Shown: positions 1 to 9,132, numbered from the stretch's first letter. The stretch is DNA of 64,000 nt from Devosia sp. (GCA_017794705.1 CP051235.1:2753001-2817000); one strand, 5' to 3'. A program made the numbers and translations. The notes: generated by a model from the sequence alone, not told the origin.

Positions 1-698
1 GCACTGATTGTCATGGCCACGTCTTCAAATCGCAGCGCCCAAAGGACCTCAGTCGGTCCAAGCATTCGGAGACGGTCACTTGCCTTTGGTCCGAGTTTCA
101 GCAACTCGGCTTCGGCGTTCCAGACGGCATCACATGTGAATGCGACGGCATAAAAATTCAGGCCGCCTGCGGGATTGCGACCGATGTAGTGATGCGTTCC
201 TGCCGACGGTGGCAATCTTTCTCCAACCGGTCGAATTCGCATTTCAACAGCGCCCGTCCAGTCTGGTCCACCGGTGCCCACAAACGTGTCGCCGACAAGA
301 GTTTGTGTCGAGCCGCCTTCGAGGAAGTTCTGATTGTATTTGCTGCGCATGACCTGACCGCCTCGGTCAGAAAAATAGCCGGTCGCCATGTAGTAGCCGT
401 GCGTGCCGTCGGGAGAGTCGAAACCCTGTACTTCGATCGCGACGAAAAAAGCATTCCAGGGCGCGATGCCCCAGCCTCGTTCCACCGAGTAGATGCCGAA
501 CGTCCCGGTGCACCCCGGTTGAGGCTTCAATTCAGGTGGCAGGATTTGCTGAACGGCAGTCGAGTCATAGCGGACTCCGCAGAACATGAAGTCCACACCA
601 CCCAGCATGTACGGCGGGGGCGGAATCTCGTCGATAGAAAGGTCAACGACGCCCCGGAACACAGAAGCTTCCGGCGCAACGCTTTTTTCCTTCGGCAT
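1..698 (-). CDS. Acetoacetate decarboxylase-like protein, 3' end cut by window edge
   Basis: An open frame runs from ATG at 698 down to base 1 without a stop (232 codons visible). The start is supported by a GGAGGGG Shine-Dalgarno six bases upstream. The protein opens MPKEKSVAPEAS and has no signal peptide. A central stretch rich in aromatic residues and glycine (GWGIAPWNAFFVAIEV, then HGYYMATGYF) resembles the beta-barrel of the acetoacetate decarboxylase superfamily, but I cannot identify the Schiff-base lysine with confidence and the C-terminus is missing. Function is therefore uncertain. It points away from the PRC-barrel gene's promoter and shares the strand of the flagellar genes, but about 125 bp and a terminator hairpin separate it from the PRC gene, so it is probably a separate transcript. 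Confidence 0.6.
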   Translation of the reverse strand, partial: MPKEKSVAPEASVFRGVVDLSIDEIPPPPYMLGGVDFMFCGVRYDSTAVQQILPPELKPQPGCTGTFGIYSVERGWGIAPWNAFFVAIEVQGFDSPDGTHGYYMATGYFSDRGGQVMRSKYNQNFLEGGSTQTLVGDTFVGTGGPDWTGAVEMRIRPVGERLPPSAGTHHYIGRNPAGGLNFYAVAFTCDAVWNAEAELLKLGPKASDRLRMLGPTEVLWALRFEDVAMTIS

Positions 699-821
699 GG
701 GTTCCCCTCCCAAACGTCCGGATGCGGGCAGATTGCACCTGTTTTTTTCAGAGGACAAGGCTTGCCGAGCCAAGGCGCCAGCGAAGTGAAACCCGCAAGG
801 AGGTGACTTAGGACGCACACG

Positions 822-850
822 AAAACGGCGGCCCCGGGGGAGGGCCGCCG
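822..850 (-). terminator. Rho-independent terminator after the PRC-barrel gene
   Basis: A perfect 9-bp GC-rich stem (CGGCGGCCC at 826-834 with GGGCCGCCG at 842-850) is followed on the minus strand by TTTT (825-822). It lies about 43 bp past the stop of the PRC-barrel gene. Confidence 0.75.
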
Positions 851-892
851 CTTCGCTGTCCGGTTAACCCGGATCTTTTTCTGGATTGGAGG

Positions 893-1639
893 TTATCCGT
901 TGACGTTGGTTTCGACCTCGGCCTCACCTTCCGCCTCGATTTCCTCGGCGGGGGTGCCGGGCTCGACATCCATGGTGGTGTCGCCTTCGGCACCCATCAT
1001 GGCATCGGTTTCAACGTCACCTTCAGCCGGTGTGGCGTCCATCTGTGTTTCGGTTTCCAGAGCGCCATCGACGTCCATGTCGGTCATCAGCGGATCAGCT
1101 GCGAGTTCCGGGGTCTCCCAGACAAACTCGGGAGCAGCTTCCAGCGATTCATATGTCGCGCCGGTCAGCACCAGGCGGGGGTCGCCGTTGAAGTCGGTGG
1201 TCCATTCCAGCTCTTCAAAGCCAACGGCAACGGACTTTTCGCCGATACCAAGGAAACCGCCGATGCCGATCACGGCAGCGATCATGCGGCCATCCGCGTT
1301 GAAGATGATGTCGTTGATGTCGCCGATCTGCTCAGCGTCTTCGGCACCGCTGTTCCAAACGGTGGCGCCGAGAATGCGCGAGCCCAGAAAGTCGTCATCC
1401 GACTGCATATACCCGGCGGACAGGGTCACGGAAGAGTGCGATTCTGCAACCATGCTGTCGGCTTCTGCGGCCATGTTGGCACCCGCATCAACGCTGGTTT
1501 CAGCGTCCATGTTTGCCGGTGCTTCGACCTGGGTGTCGGTCTGGGCATTCATGTCGGTGGTTGTGTTGGCGTCCTGGGCCAGGGCGGCCATGGACATGGA
1601 AGTGGTCAGGGCAGTTGCGGCCAAAAGTGCGCGTATCAT
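893..1639 (-). CDS. Exported PRC-barrel domain protein
   Basis: A 248-aa protein with an N-terminal signal peptide (hydrophobic stretch ending ALAQ, about residues 1-22). A spacer rich in Asp, Thr, Ala and Met follows, then a PRC-barrel domain at about residues 72-165 (LGSRILGATVWN, then IGDINDIIFNADGRM, then IGIGGFLGIGEKSVAV). The tail is very acidic and of low complexity (many Glu, Asp, Met, Thr). PRC-barrel proteins of this exported acidic type are common in Hyphomicrobiales and are often part of the general stress regulon; their biochemical role is not established. A GGAAC/CGTT promoter lies upstream (1711-1735) and a terminator follows (822-850), so this is probably a single-gene transcript. 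Start choice: the ATG gives an intact signal peptide and has GGAG upstream. Confidence 0.85.
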   Translation of the reverse strand: MIRALLAATALTTSMSMAALAQDANTTTDMNAQTDTQVEAPANMDAETSVDAGANMAAEADSMVAESHSSVTLSAGYMQSDDDFLGSRILGATVWNSGAEDAEQIGDINDIIFNADGRMIAAVIGIGGFLGIGEKSVAVGFEELEWTTDFNGDPRLVLTGATYESLEAAPEFVWETPELAADPLMTDMDVDGALETETQMDATPAEGDVETDAMMGAEGDTTMDVEPGTPAEEIEAEGEAEVETNVNG

Positions 1640-1710
1640 TGTGTCGCTCCATTTATTGTTCTTGCGTTTTGAGCAGTCAGCGAGGGGGCGCTGTTGTGCT
1701 TCGACACATC

Positions 1711-1735
1711 AACGTGGAGCCGAGCAAGTCGTTCC
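1711..1735 (-). promoter_or_regulatory. EcfG-type general stress promoter for the PRC-barrel gene
   Basis: On the minus strand GGAAC (1735-1731) is followed after exactly 16 bases by CGTT (1714-1711). This matches the alphaproteobacterial EcfG/PhyR general stress consensus GGAAC-N16/17-CGTT. The predicted transcript start would leave a leader of about 65 bases before the PRC-barrel ATG at 1639. No EcfG, PhyR or NepR gene is in the window. Confidence 0.7.
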
Positions 1736-1790
1736 CGAATTCAATTTGGGTATTTTTGGGGCAGGACTGTGCCGCATCCGGGGCGGACTG

Positions 1791-3920
1791 TCAGACGGCA
1801 CCCACCGTCTTCAGCCGCACCCGGGGATGGACTTCGTTCTGGCTGAGCACAACTGTCTGCGGCCGGAAGCGGTCGACGATGGCACGCACCTGCGGGCGGA
1901 TGCTGGGCGAGGTGATGAGCACCGGCAGTTCGCCGAGCTGTGCGGCGTTCTCGAAGGCCTCCTGGATGGCACCGATGAAAGCCTGCAGGCGCGAGGGGGC
2001 CATCGCCAGGTGCCGGTTCTCGCCTTCGCCGACCATGGCCTCATGGAAGTCACGCTCCCAGGTCGGCGACAGGGTCAACAGCGGCAAGGTGCCGTCGGGG
2101 CCGGAATTGGCTGCACAGATCTGGCGCGACAGGCGCGAGCGCACATGTTCGACAATCGATTGTGTCGACATGCCCGAGCCGGCGACTTCGGCGATGCCCT
2201 CGAGGATGGTGGGCAGGTCGCGGATGGAGATGCGTTCCGCCAGAAGCGCCTGCAGGACGCGCTGTATAGAGGAGACGGATATCTGGGCCGGGACGATATC
2301 CTCGACCAGCTTCTGCTGATCCTTGTCGAGGTTGGACAACAGGTTCTGCACATTGGCGTAGGACAAAAGGTCGGCGACATTGCCCTTGAGCACCTCGGTC
2401 AGATGCGTCGAGATGACGGTGGCCGGATCGATGATGGTCAATCCCTTCACTTCTGCCTCATCGCGCAGACCGGGGTCGATCCAGGTCGCGGGCAGGCCGA
2501 AGGCGGGCTCGGTCGTGTGGTTTCCGGGCAGATCGATCTTGTTGCCCGCCGGGTCCATGACCATCAACTGGTTGGGAAAGATGTTGCCGGTGCCGGCTTC
2601 GACTTCCTTGATGCGGATGACATAGTCGTTGGGTGGCATCTGCATATTGTCGAGAATGCGCACCGGCGGCATGACAAATCCCAGTTCGAGCGCCAGCTGG
2701 CGGCGCAGCGCCTTGATCTGCTCGGTCAACCGGTCGGTGCCGGCACCGTCTTCCTTGACCAGGTTGAGGATGCCGTAGCCCAGTTCCAGCTTGAGATCAT
2801 CGATCTTGAGGCTTTCGGAAATCGGCTGCTCGGCAGGGGGAGCCTTTTCGGCCGCCGCTTTCTGAGCGACTTCGGTCTTTTTCTTCTTCTCTTTCTGCTT
2901 GCTCAATACACCCGCCCGGTAAGCGAGGAACCCCGCTGCAGTGCCCAGCGCCAGAAACGGAATCATCGGCATGCCGGGCAAGAAGGACATGACAATCATC
3001 ACCGCCGAGGACATGCCCAGAGCCCGCGGGTAACGGGTGAACTGTTCGCCGAGCGCCTTGTCGGCGCTGCCGGAAAGACCGGCCTTGGAGACCAGCAGGC
3101 CGGCGGCGGTGGAGACAATCAGCGCCGGGATCTGGCTGACCAGCCCATCACCGACAGTCAACAATGTGTAGTTGGAACTGGCTTCCCCAAAGCTCAAGCC
3201 CATCTGGCCCACGCCGATGATCATGCCGCCGATGATGTTGATGAAGGTGATCAGCAGCCCGGCAATGGCGTCGCCGCGCACAAATTTGGAGGCACCGTCC
3301 ATGGCGCCGAAGAAGGAGCTTTCGTCCTCGAGGTCCTGGCGTCGCTGGCGGGCCTGGTTCTCGTCGATGAGCCCGGCCGACAGGTCGGCGTCAATCGCCA
3401 TCTGCTTGCCGGGCATGGCATCCAGGGTGAAGCGGGCGGCCACTTCCGCGATACGGCCCGAACCCTTGGTGATGACGATAAAATTGACGATCAGCAGGAT
3501 GGCGAAAACGATGATGCCGATGACGAAATTGCCGCGCATCACGAAGTTGCCGAAGGCTTCGATGACATTGCCGGCGGCGTCGGTGCCCTCGTGCCCGTCG
3601 GCCAGGATAAGCCGCGTCGAGGCAAGGTTCAGCGCCAGGCGCATCATGGCGGCGATCAACAGGACGGTTGGAAAAGCCGAGAAGTCCAGCGGTTTGTGAA
3701 TGAACAGCGCGGTCATCAGGATGAGGACCGAAAAGACGATCGAGACCGCCAACAACATGTCGAGCATGAAGGCCGGCATCGGCAGGATGAGCACGACAAT
3801 GATTGCCATCACCCCGATGGCAAGAGTGATGTCACCCTGCTTGAGCAGGTTCATCATCTCGCTCAGCGAGGGAATGCGGAATCCGGAACCGGATGGCGAA
3901 GGTTGGGTCGCGTCAGCCAA
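1791..3920 (-). CDS. flhA: Flagellar export apparatus protein FlhA
   Basis: A 709-aa inner-membrane component of the flagellar type III export gate, forming the ring that docks chaperone-substrate complexes. The N-terminal half (to about residue 330) has about eight hydrophobic segments and carries the FHIPEP-family signature (RIAEVAARFTLDAMPGKQ followed by MAID, roughly residues 155-180). A charged linker (KEKKKKTE, about 345-355) leads to the cytosolic substrate-binding domain. Length matches the family (about 690-710 aa). It is the last gene of the fliF-fliG-fliH-fliN-flbD-flhA run, starting 17 bp after the flbD stop, so it is probably co-transcribed. The opposite strand carries a very long spurious open frame caused by codon bias. 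Confidence 0.97.
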   Translation of the reverse strand: MADATQPSPSGSGFRIPSLSEMMNLLKQGDITLAIGVMAIIVVLILPMPAFMLDMLLAVSIVFSVLILMTALFIHKPLDFSAFPTVLLIAAMMRLALNLASTRLILADGHEGTDAAGNVIEAFGNFVMRGNFVIGIIVFAILLIVNFIVITKGSGRIAEVAARFTLDAMPGKQMAIDADLSAGLIDENQARQRRQDLEDESSFFGAMDGASKFVRGDAIAGLLITFINIIGGMIIGVGQMGLSFGEASSNYTLLTVGDGLVSQIPALIVSTAAGLLVSKAGLSGSADKALGEQFTRYPRALGMSSAVMIVMSFLPGMPMIPFLALGTAAGFLAYRAGVLSKQKEKKKKTEVAQKAAAEKAPPAEQPISESLKIDDLKLELGYGILNLVKEDGAGTDRLTEQIKALRRQLALELGFVMPPVRILDNMQMPPNDYVIRIKEVEAGTGNIFPNQLMVMDPAGNKIDLPGNHTTEPAFGLPATWIDPGLRDEAEVKGLTIIDPATVISTHLTEVLKGNVADLLSYANVQNLLSNLDKDQQKLVEDIVPAQISVSSIQRVLQALLAERISIRDLPTILEGIAEVAGSGMSTQSIVEHVRSRLSRQICAANSGPDGTLPLLTLSPTWERDFHEAMVGEGENRHLAMAPSRLQAFIGAIQEAFENAAQLGELPVLITSPSIRPQVRAIVDRFRPQTVVLSQNEVHPRVRLKTVGAV

Positions 3921-3937
3921 GTCGATGGGCTTTCAAG

Positions 3938-5308
3938 TCAGGCGGCGCTGGAGCGCTGTTCACCGGGTGAGGGGATGGTCTGGCCTTCTTCGGCATACAG
4001 ATTGAGCTTGTTGCGCAGGGTTCGGATTGAAATGCCGAGGATGTTGGCGGCGTGTGTCCGGTTGCCCAGGCAATGGTCGAGCGTGTCCAGAATGAGCGAG
4101 CGTTCCACATCGGCGACGGTCTGTCCGACCAGCGAGCGCGAAACTGCGTCGGCGGCCTGCGCGGCCTGGCTGGCGAGCGAATGGGCGCTGGCCGCTTCAT
4201 TGATGCCGGTGCCGTCGGGCAGGCGGATTTGTTCGCTTTCGATCGTGTCGCCGCTCGACAGCAGCACGGCGCGGTGCAGCGTATTCTCGAGTTCGCGGAC
4301 GTTGCCGGGCCAGGGCGCGCGCAACAATTCCTCGCGGGCGCTTGGTGACAGGGTACTCGCCGGCATGCCGTTGGCCTTGGCGTATTTCTCGACAAAGAAT
4401 TCGGCCAGGGCTGCGATATCTGCGGGCCGTTCGCGCAAAGCCGGCAGTTTGAGGTTGACCACGTTCAGCCGGAACAAGAGGTCCTCGCGGAACGTGCCTT
4501 CCTTGACGGCTGCGGACAGGTCGCGGTTCGAGGTGGCCAGAATGCGGATGTCGACATTGACCGGCTTGCTGCCGCCGACCCGGTCGATCTGGCGTTCCTG
4601 GATGGCGCGCAGCAGTTTTGCTTGTAGGCGGGTGTCCATTTCCGAGATTTCGTCGAGCAGCAGGGTGCCGCCCGAAGCTTCCTCGAACTTGCCGATGCGG
4701 CGTGCGACGGCCCCGGTGAACGCGCCTTTCTCGTGGCCGAAGAGTTCGGATTCCAGCAACGCTTCCGGGATGGCGGCGCAGTTCACCGAAATGAATGGCT
4801 GTCCGGCGCGCAGTGACCGCGCGTGCAGGTACTTGGCCATGACTTCCTTGCCGGTGCCGCTTTCGCCGGTGATCAGAACACTGGCATCGGACTTCGCGAT
4901 CTGTTCGGCCAATTGCACCACCCGGGCCATGGCCGGATCGCGGTACAGGAAATCTTCGCTCTCGCGCGCGACTGCGGCGATGACGGCCGCAATCAATTCG
5001 GCGTTCGGCGGCAGCGGGATGTATTCCTTTGCCCCGGCGCGGATGGCGTTGACGGCGGCGGCGGCATTGGTTTCGGTGCCGCAGGCGACCACCGGTATAT
5101 GGATGCGCTCTTCTTCGAGGGCGCCGATCAGCCGGGGAATGTCGATCATCACATCGACCAGCAGCAGTTCGGCCCCCTTGCCGTTACGCAGGGAGGCGAG
5201 TGCGATTTCGATCGAGGGGGCATGGCTGACCTTGGCCCCGCCCTGCATGGCGAGTTTGGTGGCTTCGGAAAGCTGGCCCTCGAGGGCGCCGATAATGAGT
5301 AACCGCAT
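3938..5308 (-). CDS. flbD: Sigma-54-dependent flagellar regulator FlbD
   Basis: A 456-aa NtrC-family activator. Residues about 1-115 form a receiver-like domain, about 135-365 the AAA+ domain with Walker A GESGTGKE and the sigma-54 contact loop GAFTGA (within [14 protein letters not shown]), and the C-terminus ends in a Fis-type HTH ([18 protein letters not shown]). In Caulobacter FlbD activates late (hook, filament) sigma-54 promoters and represses the fliF operon. Its place between fliN and flhA matches the Caulobacter fliF operon. Candidate FlbD targets are the paired CGGCA/TGCCG elements and the -24/-12 promoter upstream of fliK in this window. Confidence 0.95.
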   Translation of the reverse strand: MRLLIIGALEGQLSEATKLAMQGGAKVSHAPSIEIALASLRNGKGAELLLVDVMIDIPRLIGALEEERIHIPVVACGTETNAAAAVNAIRAGAKEYIPLPPNAELIAAVIAAVARESEDFLYRDPAMARVVQLAEQIAKSDASVLITGESGTGKEVMAKYLHARSLRAGQPFISVNCAAIPEALLESELFGHEKGAFTGAVARRIGKFEEASGGTLLLDEISEMDTRLQAKLLRAIQERQIDRVGGSKPVNVDIRILATSNRDLSAAVKEGTFREDLLFRLNVVNLKLPALRERPADIAALAEFFVEKYAKANGMPASTLSPSAREELLRAPWPGNVRELENTLHRAVLLSSGDTIESEQIRLPDGTGINEAASAHSLASQAAQAADAVSRSLVGQTVADVERSLILDTLDHCLGNRTHAANILGISIRTLRNKLNLYAEEGQTIPSPGEQRSSAA

Positions 5309-5332
5309 GGTGCTGGTCCAATCTGTGGCGGA

Positions 5333-5704
5333 TCAGGCCGCCTTGATGATTTCTGTCATGGTGACGCCGAGCCGGTTTTCGACGAGCACGATTTCGCCGC
5401 GCGCCACCAGCCGGTCGTTGACGTATATGTCGATGGCTTCGCCCACCTGCCGGTCGAGTTCGACGACCGCGCCTACATCCATCTGCAACAATTGTGAGAC
5501 AGGGATGCGGCTCTTGCCGAGCACGACGGAAATGCGTACCGGCACGTCAAAGACCGCCTCGAGATCAGCGGCTGAACGCTCGCCCGCCTGGTGGTGTTCG
5601 CCGCGCGGCGGCGGCACCATTTCTTCCAGCGACATGCCGCCGCTCTGGCCTTGTCCGGATGCGCCGCCCGAGCCGCCTTCGGGGGTCTCGTTTTCGTCGC
5701 TCAT
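5333..5704 (-). CDS. fliN: Flagellar motor switch protein FliN
   Basis: A 123-aa C-ring component. The C-terminal two thirds is an SpoA/surface-presentation domain (DVPVRISVVLGKSRIPVSQL, then GAVVELDRQVGEAIDIYVND, then VARGEIVLVENRLGVTMTEI). The N-terminus is short and Glu/Gly/Ser-rich. I chose ATG at 5704 (MSDENETPEGG) because AAGGAG lies just upstream and it overlaps the fliH stop as ATGA. A longer in-frame start at 5818 would read through the fliH 3' end with an unrelated Arg-rich sequence. Together with FliG it forms the switch complex that sets rotation and binds FliH during export. Confidence 0.95.
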   Translation of the reverse strand: MSDENETPEGGSGGASGQGQSGGMSLEEMVPPPRGEHHQAGERSAADLEAVFDVPVRISVVLGKSRIPVSQLLQMDVGAVVELDRQVGEAIDIYVNDRLVARGEIVLVENRLGVTMTEIIKAA

Positions 5705-6342
5705 TGCGCAGTCTCCTTGGCCCGAGTCGGGCCGTTGGCAGATATGAATTGGTTCAATTTGGCGTCGATCTCGGCAGAGATGACGTTGAGGTCGCGGACC
5801 AGTCCGCCGTCGACCCACTCGAAGCGGGCGTCGCCGAGCAGGATGTCGGGCTCGCCCATGACCACCAGCCGGCCCTCAAAGCCCGACGCCTGCATCTTGG
5901 CGTCTGCCGTTTGCTTGATGAGATTGGTGAGGTCGGGATGACAGCGGATGACCAGATGCGGCACGTTGCCGAGCGCGCCCAGACATTCGTCCATCAGGTG
6001 ACGGATTTCATCGAGCGGATGCCTTGCGATCAGGTTGGCCGCCAGCTTGCGGGCTGTGGCTACCGCGAGCTTCGATGCGTCGGCCAGCATGTCACGTTGC
6101 GCCTGTTCGGTTTGCTGCACCAGTTTGACGGCGCGGGATACGAGGTCTTCAACCGCCTTCGTCTGGGCCGCCGCAGACCTGGCGACCGCGGTTGTTTCGC
6201 CCTCGGAAAGGCCACGGGCATAGCCCTTTTCCTCGGCGGCAGCGAGCATCTCGGCCAGTTCGGTTTCACCCAGCTGGCGGGAGCGGTCGGCACGCTGACC
6301 AAGGTCGAGATCGAAGGTGAATTTGGCGGCGGCGCTGGTCAT
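5701..6342 (-). CDS. fliH: Flagellar assembly protein FliH (FlbE)
   Basis: A 213-aa soluble protein at the FliH/FlbE position between fliG and fliN. The first half is Ala/Glu/Gln-rich and probably coiled-coil (RGLSEGETTAVARSAAAQ, then LVQQTEQAQRDMLADASK). The second half resembles the FliH/V-type ATPase E-subunit-like domain (HLVIRCHPDLTNLIKQ, then VMGEPDILLGDARFEWVDGG). Alphaproteobacterial FliH is divergent and is called FlbE in Caulobacter. It regulates the FliI ATPase and tethers it to FliN; no fliI is in the window. The start overlaps the fliG stop and its own stop overlaps the fliN start (both ATGA), which indicates translational coupling. Confidence 0.88.
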   Translation of the reverse strand: MTSAAAKFTFDLDLGQRADRSRQLGETELAEMLAAAEEKGYARGLSEGETTAVARSAAAQTKAVEDLVSRAVKLVQQTEQAQRDMLADASKLAVATARKLAANLIARHPLDEIRHLMDECLGALGNVPHLVIRCHPDLTNLIKQTADAKMQASGFEGRLVVMGEPDILLGDARFEWVDGGLVRDLNVISAEIDAKLNQFISANGPTRAKETAQ

Positions 6343-7406
6343 ACGATCATCTGCTCGCTATCGCCCTTGGCGATGATGATTTCGCCGCGCGCCGCAAGGT
6401 CCTTGGCGATATTGACCATGCGGCCCTGGGCTTCGTCGACGTCGGACAGGCGCACCGGTCCGGTGTTTTCCATGTCGTCGCGGGCCATCTTGGCGGCGCG
6501 GGCCGACATGTTTGAGAAGAACATGTTCTTGGCATCGTCGCTGGCGCCCTTGAGGGCCAGCACGAGGTCGTTCTTGTCCATGGCGGCCAGCACCGCCTGG
6601 ATCGCCGACGGCTCCAGATTGAGCAGGTCGTCGAAGGTGAACATGAGTTCCTTGATGCGGTCGGCCGCGTCGCGATTGGTCTCTTCCAGTGCCGACAGGA
6701 ACCGGGTTTCGGTCTGGCGATCGAAGGAATTGAAAATGTCGGCCATCTGTTCATGGCTGTCGCGGCGCTGGGTGTGCGCGAGGTTGGACATGAACTCGGT
6801 GCGCAGGGTGGCCTCGATCTTTTCGAGCACCTCTTTTTGCACCGGGTCGAGGCTGAGCATGCGCTGCACCACATCAAGCGCCAGTTCCTCGGGGAAAATG
6901 GCGAGCAGGCGGCTGGCGTGGTCAGTATTCAGTTTGGACAGCACGACGGCGATGGTCTGCGGATATTCGTTGCGCAGGTAAGTCGCCAGCACATCTTCCT
7001 GAACGTTGGAGAGCTTTTCCCAGATGTTGCGTCCGGCGGGCCCGCGGATTTCTTCCATGATCATGTCCACCCGGTCTGCCGGCAGGAATGACAGCAGCAG
7101 CCGTTCGGTGGTCTCCGAGTTGCCGGCGATATTGCCGTTGGAGGAAATGTCGGTAACGAATTCGGTCAGCAAGCCGTCCAGCATGGTCTGGGAAATCGGA
7201 CCCAGGTTGGCCATGGCGCGGGACAGGTGACGGATTTCGATTTCGTCGAGCTCCTCAAAGATTGCCCGGCCATGATCCGGCCCGAGCGCCAGCATCAGCA
7301 CAGCGGCCTTGTCGGCGCCCGTCAGTTCGCGGTGGGCGACGTCGGAATTGACGACCAGCCCCTGTGCGGCGGCGTTATGAGCCTGTGTTGCGACTGCTCC
7401 TGCCAT
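6339..7406 (-). CDS. fliG: Flagellar motor switch protein FliG
   Basis: A 355-aa rotor protein that binds FliF through its N-terminal domain and interacts with the stator through charged residues in the C-terminal domain. Visible family signatures are KAAVLMLALG near the N-terminus, the middle-domain motif NEYPQTIAVVLSKL (a variant of the EHPQTIA motif) around residue 148, and a C-terminal domain (FTFDDLLNLEPSAIQAVL, then LALKGASDDAKNMFFSNMS). Length is typical once the roughly 25-residue N-terminal extension common in alphaproteobacteria is allowed for. It begins 4 bp after the fliF stop. Confidence 0.97.
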   Translation of the reverse strand: MAGAVATQAHNAAAQGLVVNSDVAHRELTGADKAAVLMLALGPDHGRAIFEELDEIEIRHLSRAMANLGPISQTMLDGLLTEFVTDISSNGNIAGNSETTERLLLSFLPADRVDMIMEEIRGPAGRNIWEKLSNVQEDVLATYLRNEYPQTIAVVLSKLNTDHASRLLAIFPEELALDVVQRMLSLDPVQKEVLEKIEATLRTEFMSNLAHTQRRDSHEQMADIFNSFDRQTETRFLSALEETNRDAADRIKELMFTFDDLLNLEPSAIQAVLAAMDKNDLVLALKGASDDAKNMFFSNMSARAAKMARDDMENTGPVRLSDVDEAQGRMVNIAKDLAARGEIIIAKGDSEQMIV

Positions 7407-7410
7407 CTAG

Positions 7411-9039
7411 CTACGCAGCCTCATGCAGCCAGTCGCGCACGATCACGGCGGCCTGTTTGGGGTGGTCCTGGACAAGGTTGCCCACGGTTTCAAGCGTGCG
7501 GACCTGTTCGGCACCCTGGTTCTTGGCATTGTCGAGCCAGGCGGGCGGGCCGGCGGGTTTGGGCGCAACATGGACTTCGGGTTCGACAGGTTCTGCCTGG
7601 ATGGACTGGTCGGCGATCTTGGCAGTGGGGGCGAGGGCCATTGGTGTTTCGGGTTCGAGCACACGCTTGATCAGCGGACGCATGACAAACAGCACCAGCG
7701 ACAGGGCGATCAGCAGCGTTACTGCCATCTGGGCCGCCGACATCAGGTCATCGCGGGTGAAATCAAACAGGCCCGGGCTGGAGGTGCCAAGCCCGGTGAC
7801 TTCGGGGCGTTCGGCGAATTGCATGTTGGCGACTTCGACAATGTCGCCGCGGCTTTCGTCAAAGCCCATCGCGGAGCGGACCAGCGCGTTGATCTGTGCC
7901 AGTTCTTCGTCGGAACGCGGCTCATAGGTGGCGGCGCCATTGTTGTCCTGCACATAGGTGCCGTCGACGACCACCGCGACGCTCAAGCGCTTGATGTCGC
8001 CGGCCTCGTTTACGAGCGTTTCGGTTGAACTGGAAATCTCGTAGTTCAGCGTTTCTTCAGTGGTGGTCGACGCGTCGCTGGAACCGCTGACATTGGCGTC
8101 ACCAGTCGAGCCCGGCAACTGGTCGCCGGCCGTGACTGTGCCGCCGTTCACCTGGTCGGCGCTTGAGGATTCCTGCTCACGGGTCTGGGCCGAGCGCAGC
8201 ACCTGGCCCTCGGGATCGAATGTTTCGGAGGTGCGGGTGGAGCGCACCGTATCGAGTTCCGCGGAAACCTGCACCCGGGCCCGGCCGGCGCCGACGATAT
8301 TGGCCAGCAGGTCTTCGATGCGGGTGCGGACGCGGTTTTCGAGCGCCAGCGTGCGTTCTTCAAGGCCCTGAGCGAGCATGGCGGTCTCGGTGTTGTCGCC
8401 CCCGGCGGCCAGCAGGCGGCCCGTGTCGTCGACGATCGAAACCATGTTCGGGCTCATGCCCTCAACAGCTGAGGACACAAGGTGCTGGATGGCACGGATT
8501 TCGCCGGCATCGAGTGTGCCGCGAACACCAACAGCAATTGAGGCCGTGGGGTTCTGCGCATCGCGCTGGAACAGTTCGCGGCGCGGCAGTACCAGATGGA
8601 CCCGGGCGGTGCGCACCCGGGCCAGCGAGGTGATGGTACGGGCTAGTTCGCCTTCCAGGGCGCGGACAAGATTGACGTCCTGAACGAACGAGGTCGCACC
8701 GAGGGTCGACTGCTGGTCGAAGATTTCATAGCCGACCTGACCGCCGGAAGGCAGGCCGTCCTGGGCCAGCGACATGCGGATCGAGGTGATCTGGTCGCGC
8801 GGCACCAGAATGGATTCGCCTTCACCACGCAGTTCGTACGGAATGCCGGTCGACTGCAGTTCGGAAACAATGGCAGCGGAATCGTCGAAGCTCAGACCCG
8901 TATACAGGGGGGCCATGTTGGGGGCGGAAACACGCAGGATCAGGAAGGCGAAAAAGCCGAGCATCAGCACCGCGACGACGCTCATCGCTGCAATCCGTGC
9001 CAGTCCAAGGCGGTTCAATAGCCCTGTTATGTCGTTCAT
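7411..9039 (-). CDS. fliF: Flagellar MS-ring protein FliF
   Basis: A 542-aa protein that forms the membrane MS-ring of the basal body. It has two transmembrane segments, near residues 18-38 (IAAMSVVAVLMLGFFAFLIL) and about 440-460 (AAQMAVTLLIALSLVLFVM). Between them is the periplasmic YscJ/FliF ring-building region (LYTGLSFDDSAAIVSELQ, then VRTARVHLVLPRRELF). The C-terminal tail is the FliG-binding segment (VRTLETVGNLVQDHPKQAAV, then IVRDWLHE). It is the first gene of the operon; the upstream region carries a CtrA-like box at 9118-9132. Confidence 0.97.
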   Translation of the reverse strand: MNDITGLLNRLGLARIAAMSVVAVLMLGFFAFLILRVSAPNMAPLYTGLSFDDSAAIVSELQSTGIPYELRGEGESILVPRDQITSIRMSLAQDGLPSGGQVGYEIFDQQSTLGATSFVQDVNLVRALEGELARTITSLARVRTARVHLVLPRRELFQRDAQNPTASIAVGVRGTLDAGEIRAIQHLVSSAVEGMSPNMVSIVDDTGRLLAAGGDNTETAMLAQGLEERTLALENRVRTRIEDLLANIVGAGRARVQVSAELDTVRSTRTSETFDPEGQVLRSAQTREQESSSADQVNGGTVTAGDQLPGSTGDANVSGSSDASTTTEETLNYEISSSTETLVNEAGDIKRLSVAVVVDGTYVQDNNGAATYEPRSDEELAQINALVRSAMGFDESRGDIVEVANMQFAERPEVTGLGTSSPGLFDFTRDDLMSAAQMAVTLLIALSLVLFVMRPLIKRVLEPETPMALAPTAKIADQSIQAEPVEPEVHVAPKPAGPPAWLDNAKNQGAEQVRTLETVGNLVQDHPKQAAVIVRDWLHEAA

Positions 9040-9117
9040 ACGCCTTACCCAGCCCCCAGAAACGAGGTTGGCGACTTCGGCAAATCACCAACTGGGCAAA
9101 AATTACCTAGCGGATGG

Positions 9118-9132
9118 TAAACAAGTTCTTAA
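9118..9132 (-). promoter_or_regulatory. Candidate CtrA box upstream of fliF
   Basis: On the minus strand the sequence reads TTAA-GAACTTG-TTTA, seven of eight positions of the CtrA full site TTAA-N7-TTAA. It lies about 80 bp upstream of the fliF ATG. CtrA activates the fliF operon in Caulobacter. A single near-consensus site in AT-rich intergenic DNA can also arise by chance. Confidence 0.45.

Noticed and set aside
189..806. 205-codon plus-strand frame at the left edge
   Set aside because: It is antisense to the minus-strand acetoacetate-decarboxylase-like gene, which has a ribosome-binding site and coherent hydrophobic pattern. The plus-strand translation has no recognizable features.
1753..1790. 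Terminator after flhA
   Set aside because: The only stem here (GTGCCG/CGGCAC) has a loop of about 20 bases and no T tract, so I did not call it.
900..5747. 1615-codon open frame on the plus strand
   Set aside because: It is antisense to the PRC-barrel gene, flhA, flbD and fliN, which are all clearly coding on the minus strand. The long opening is a product of GC-rich third positions in the real genes and the translation is Ser/Arg-rich without domains.
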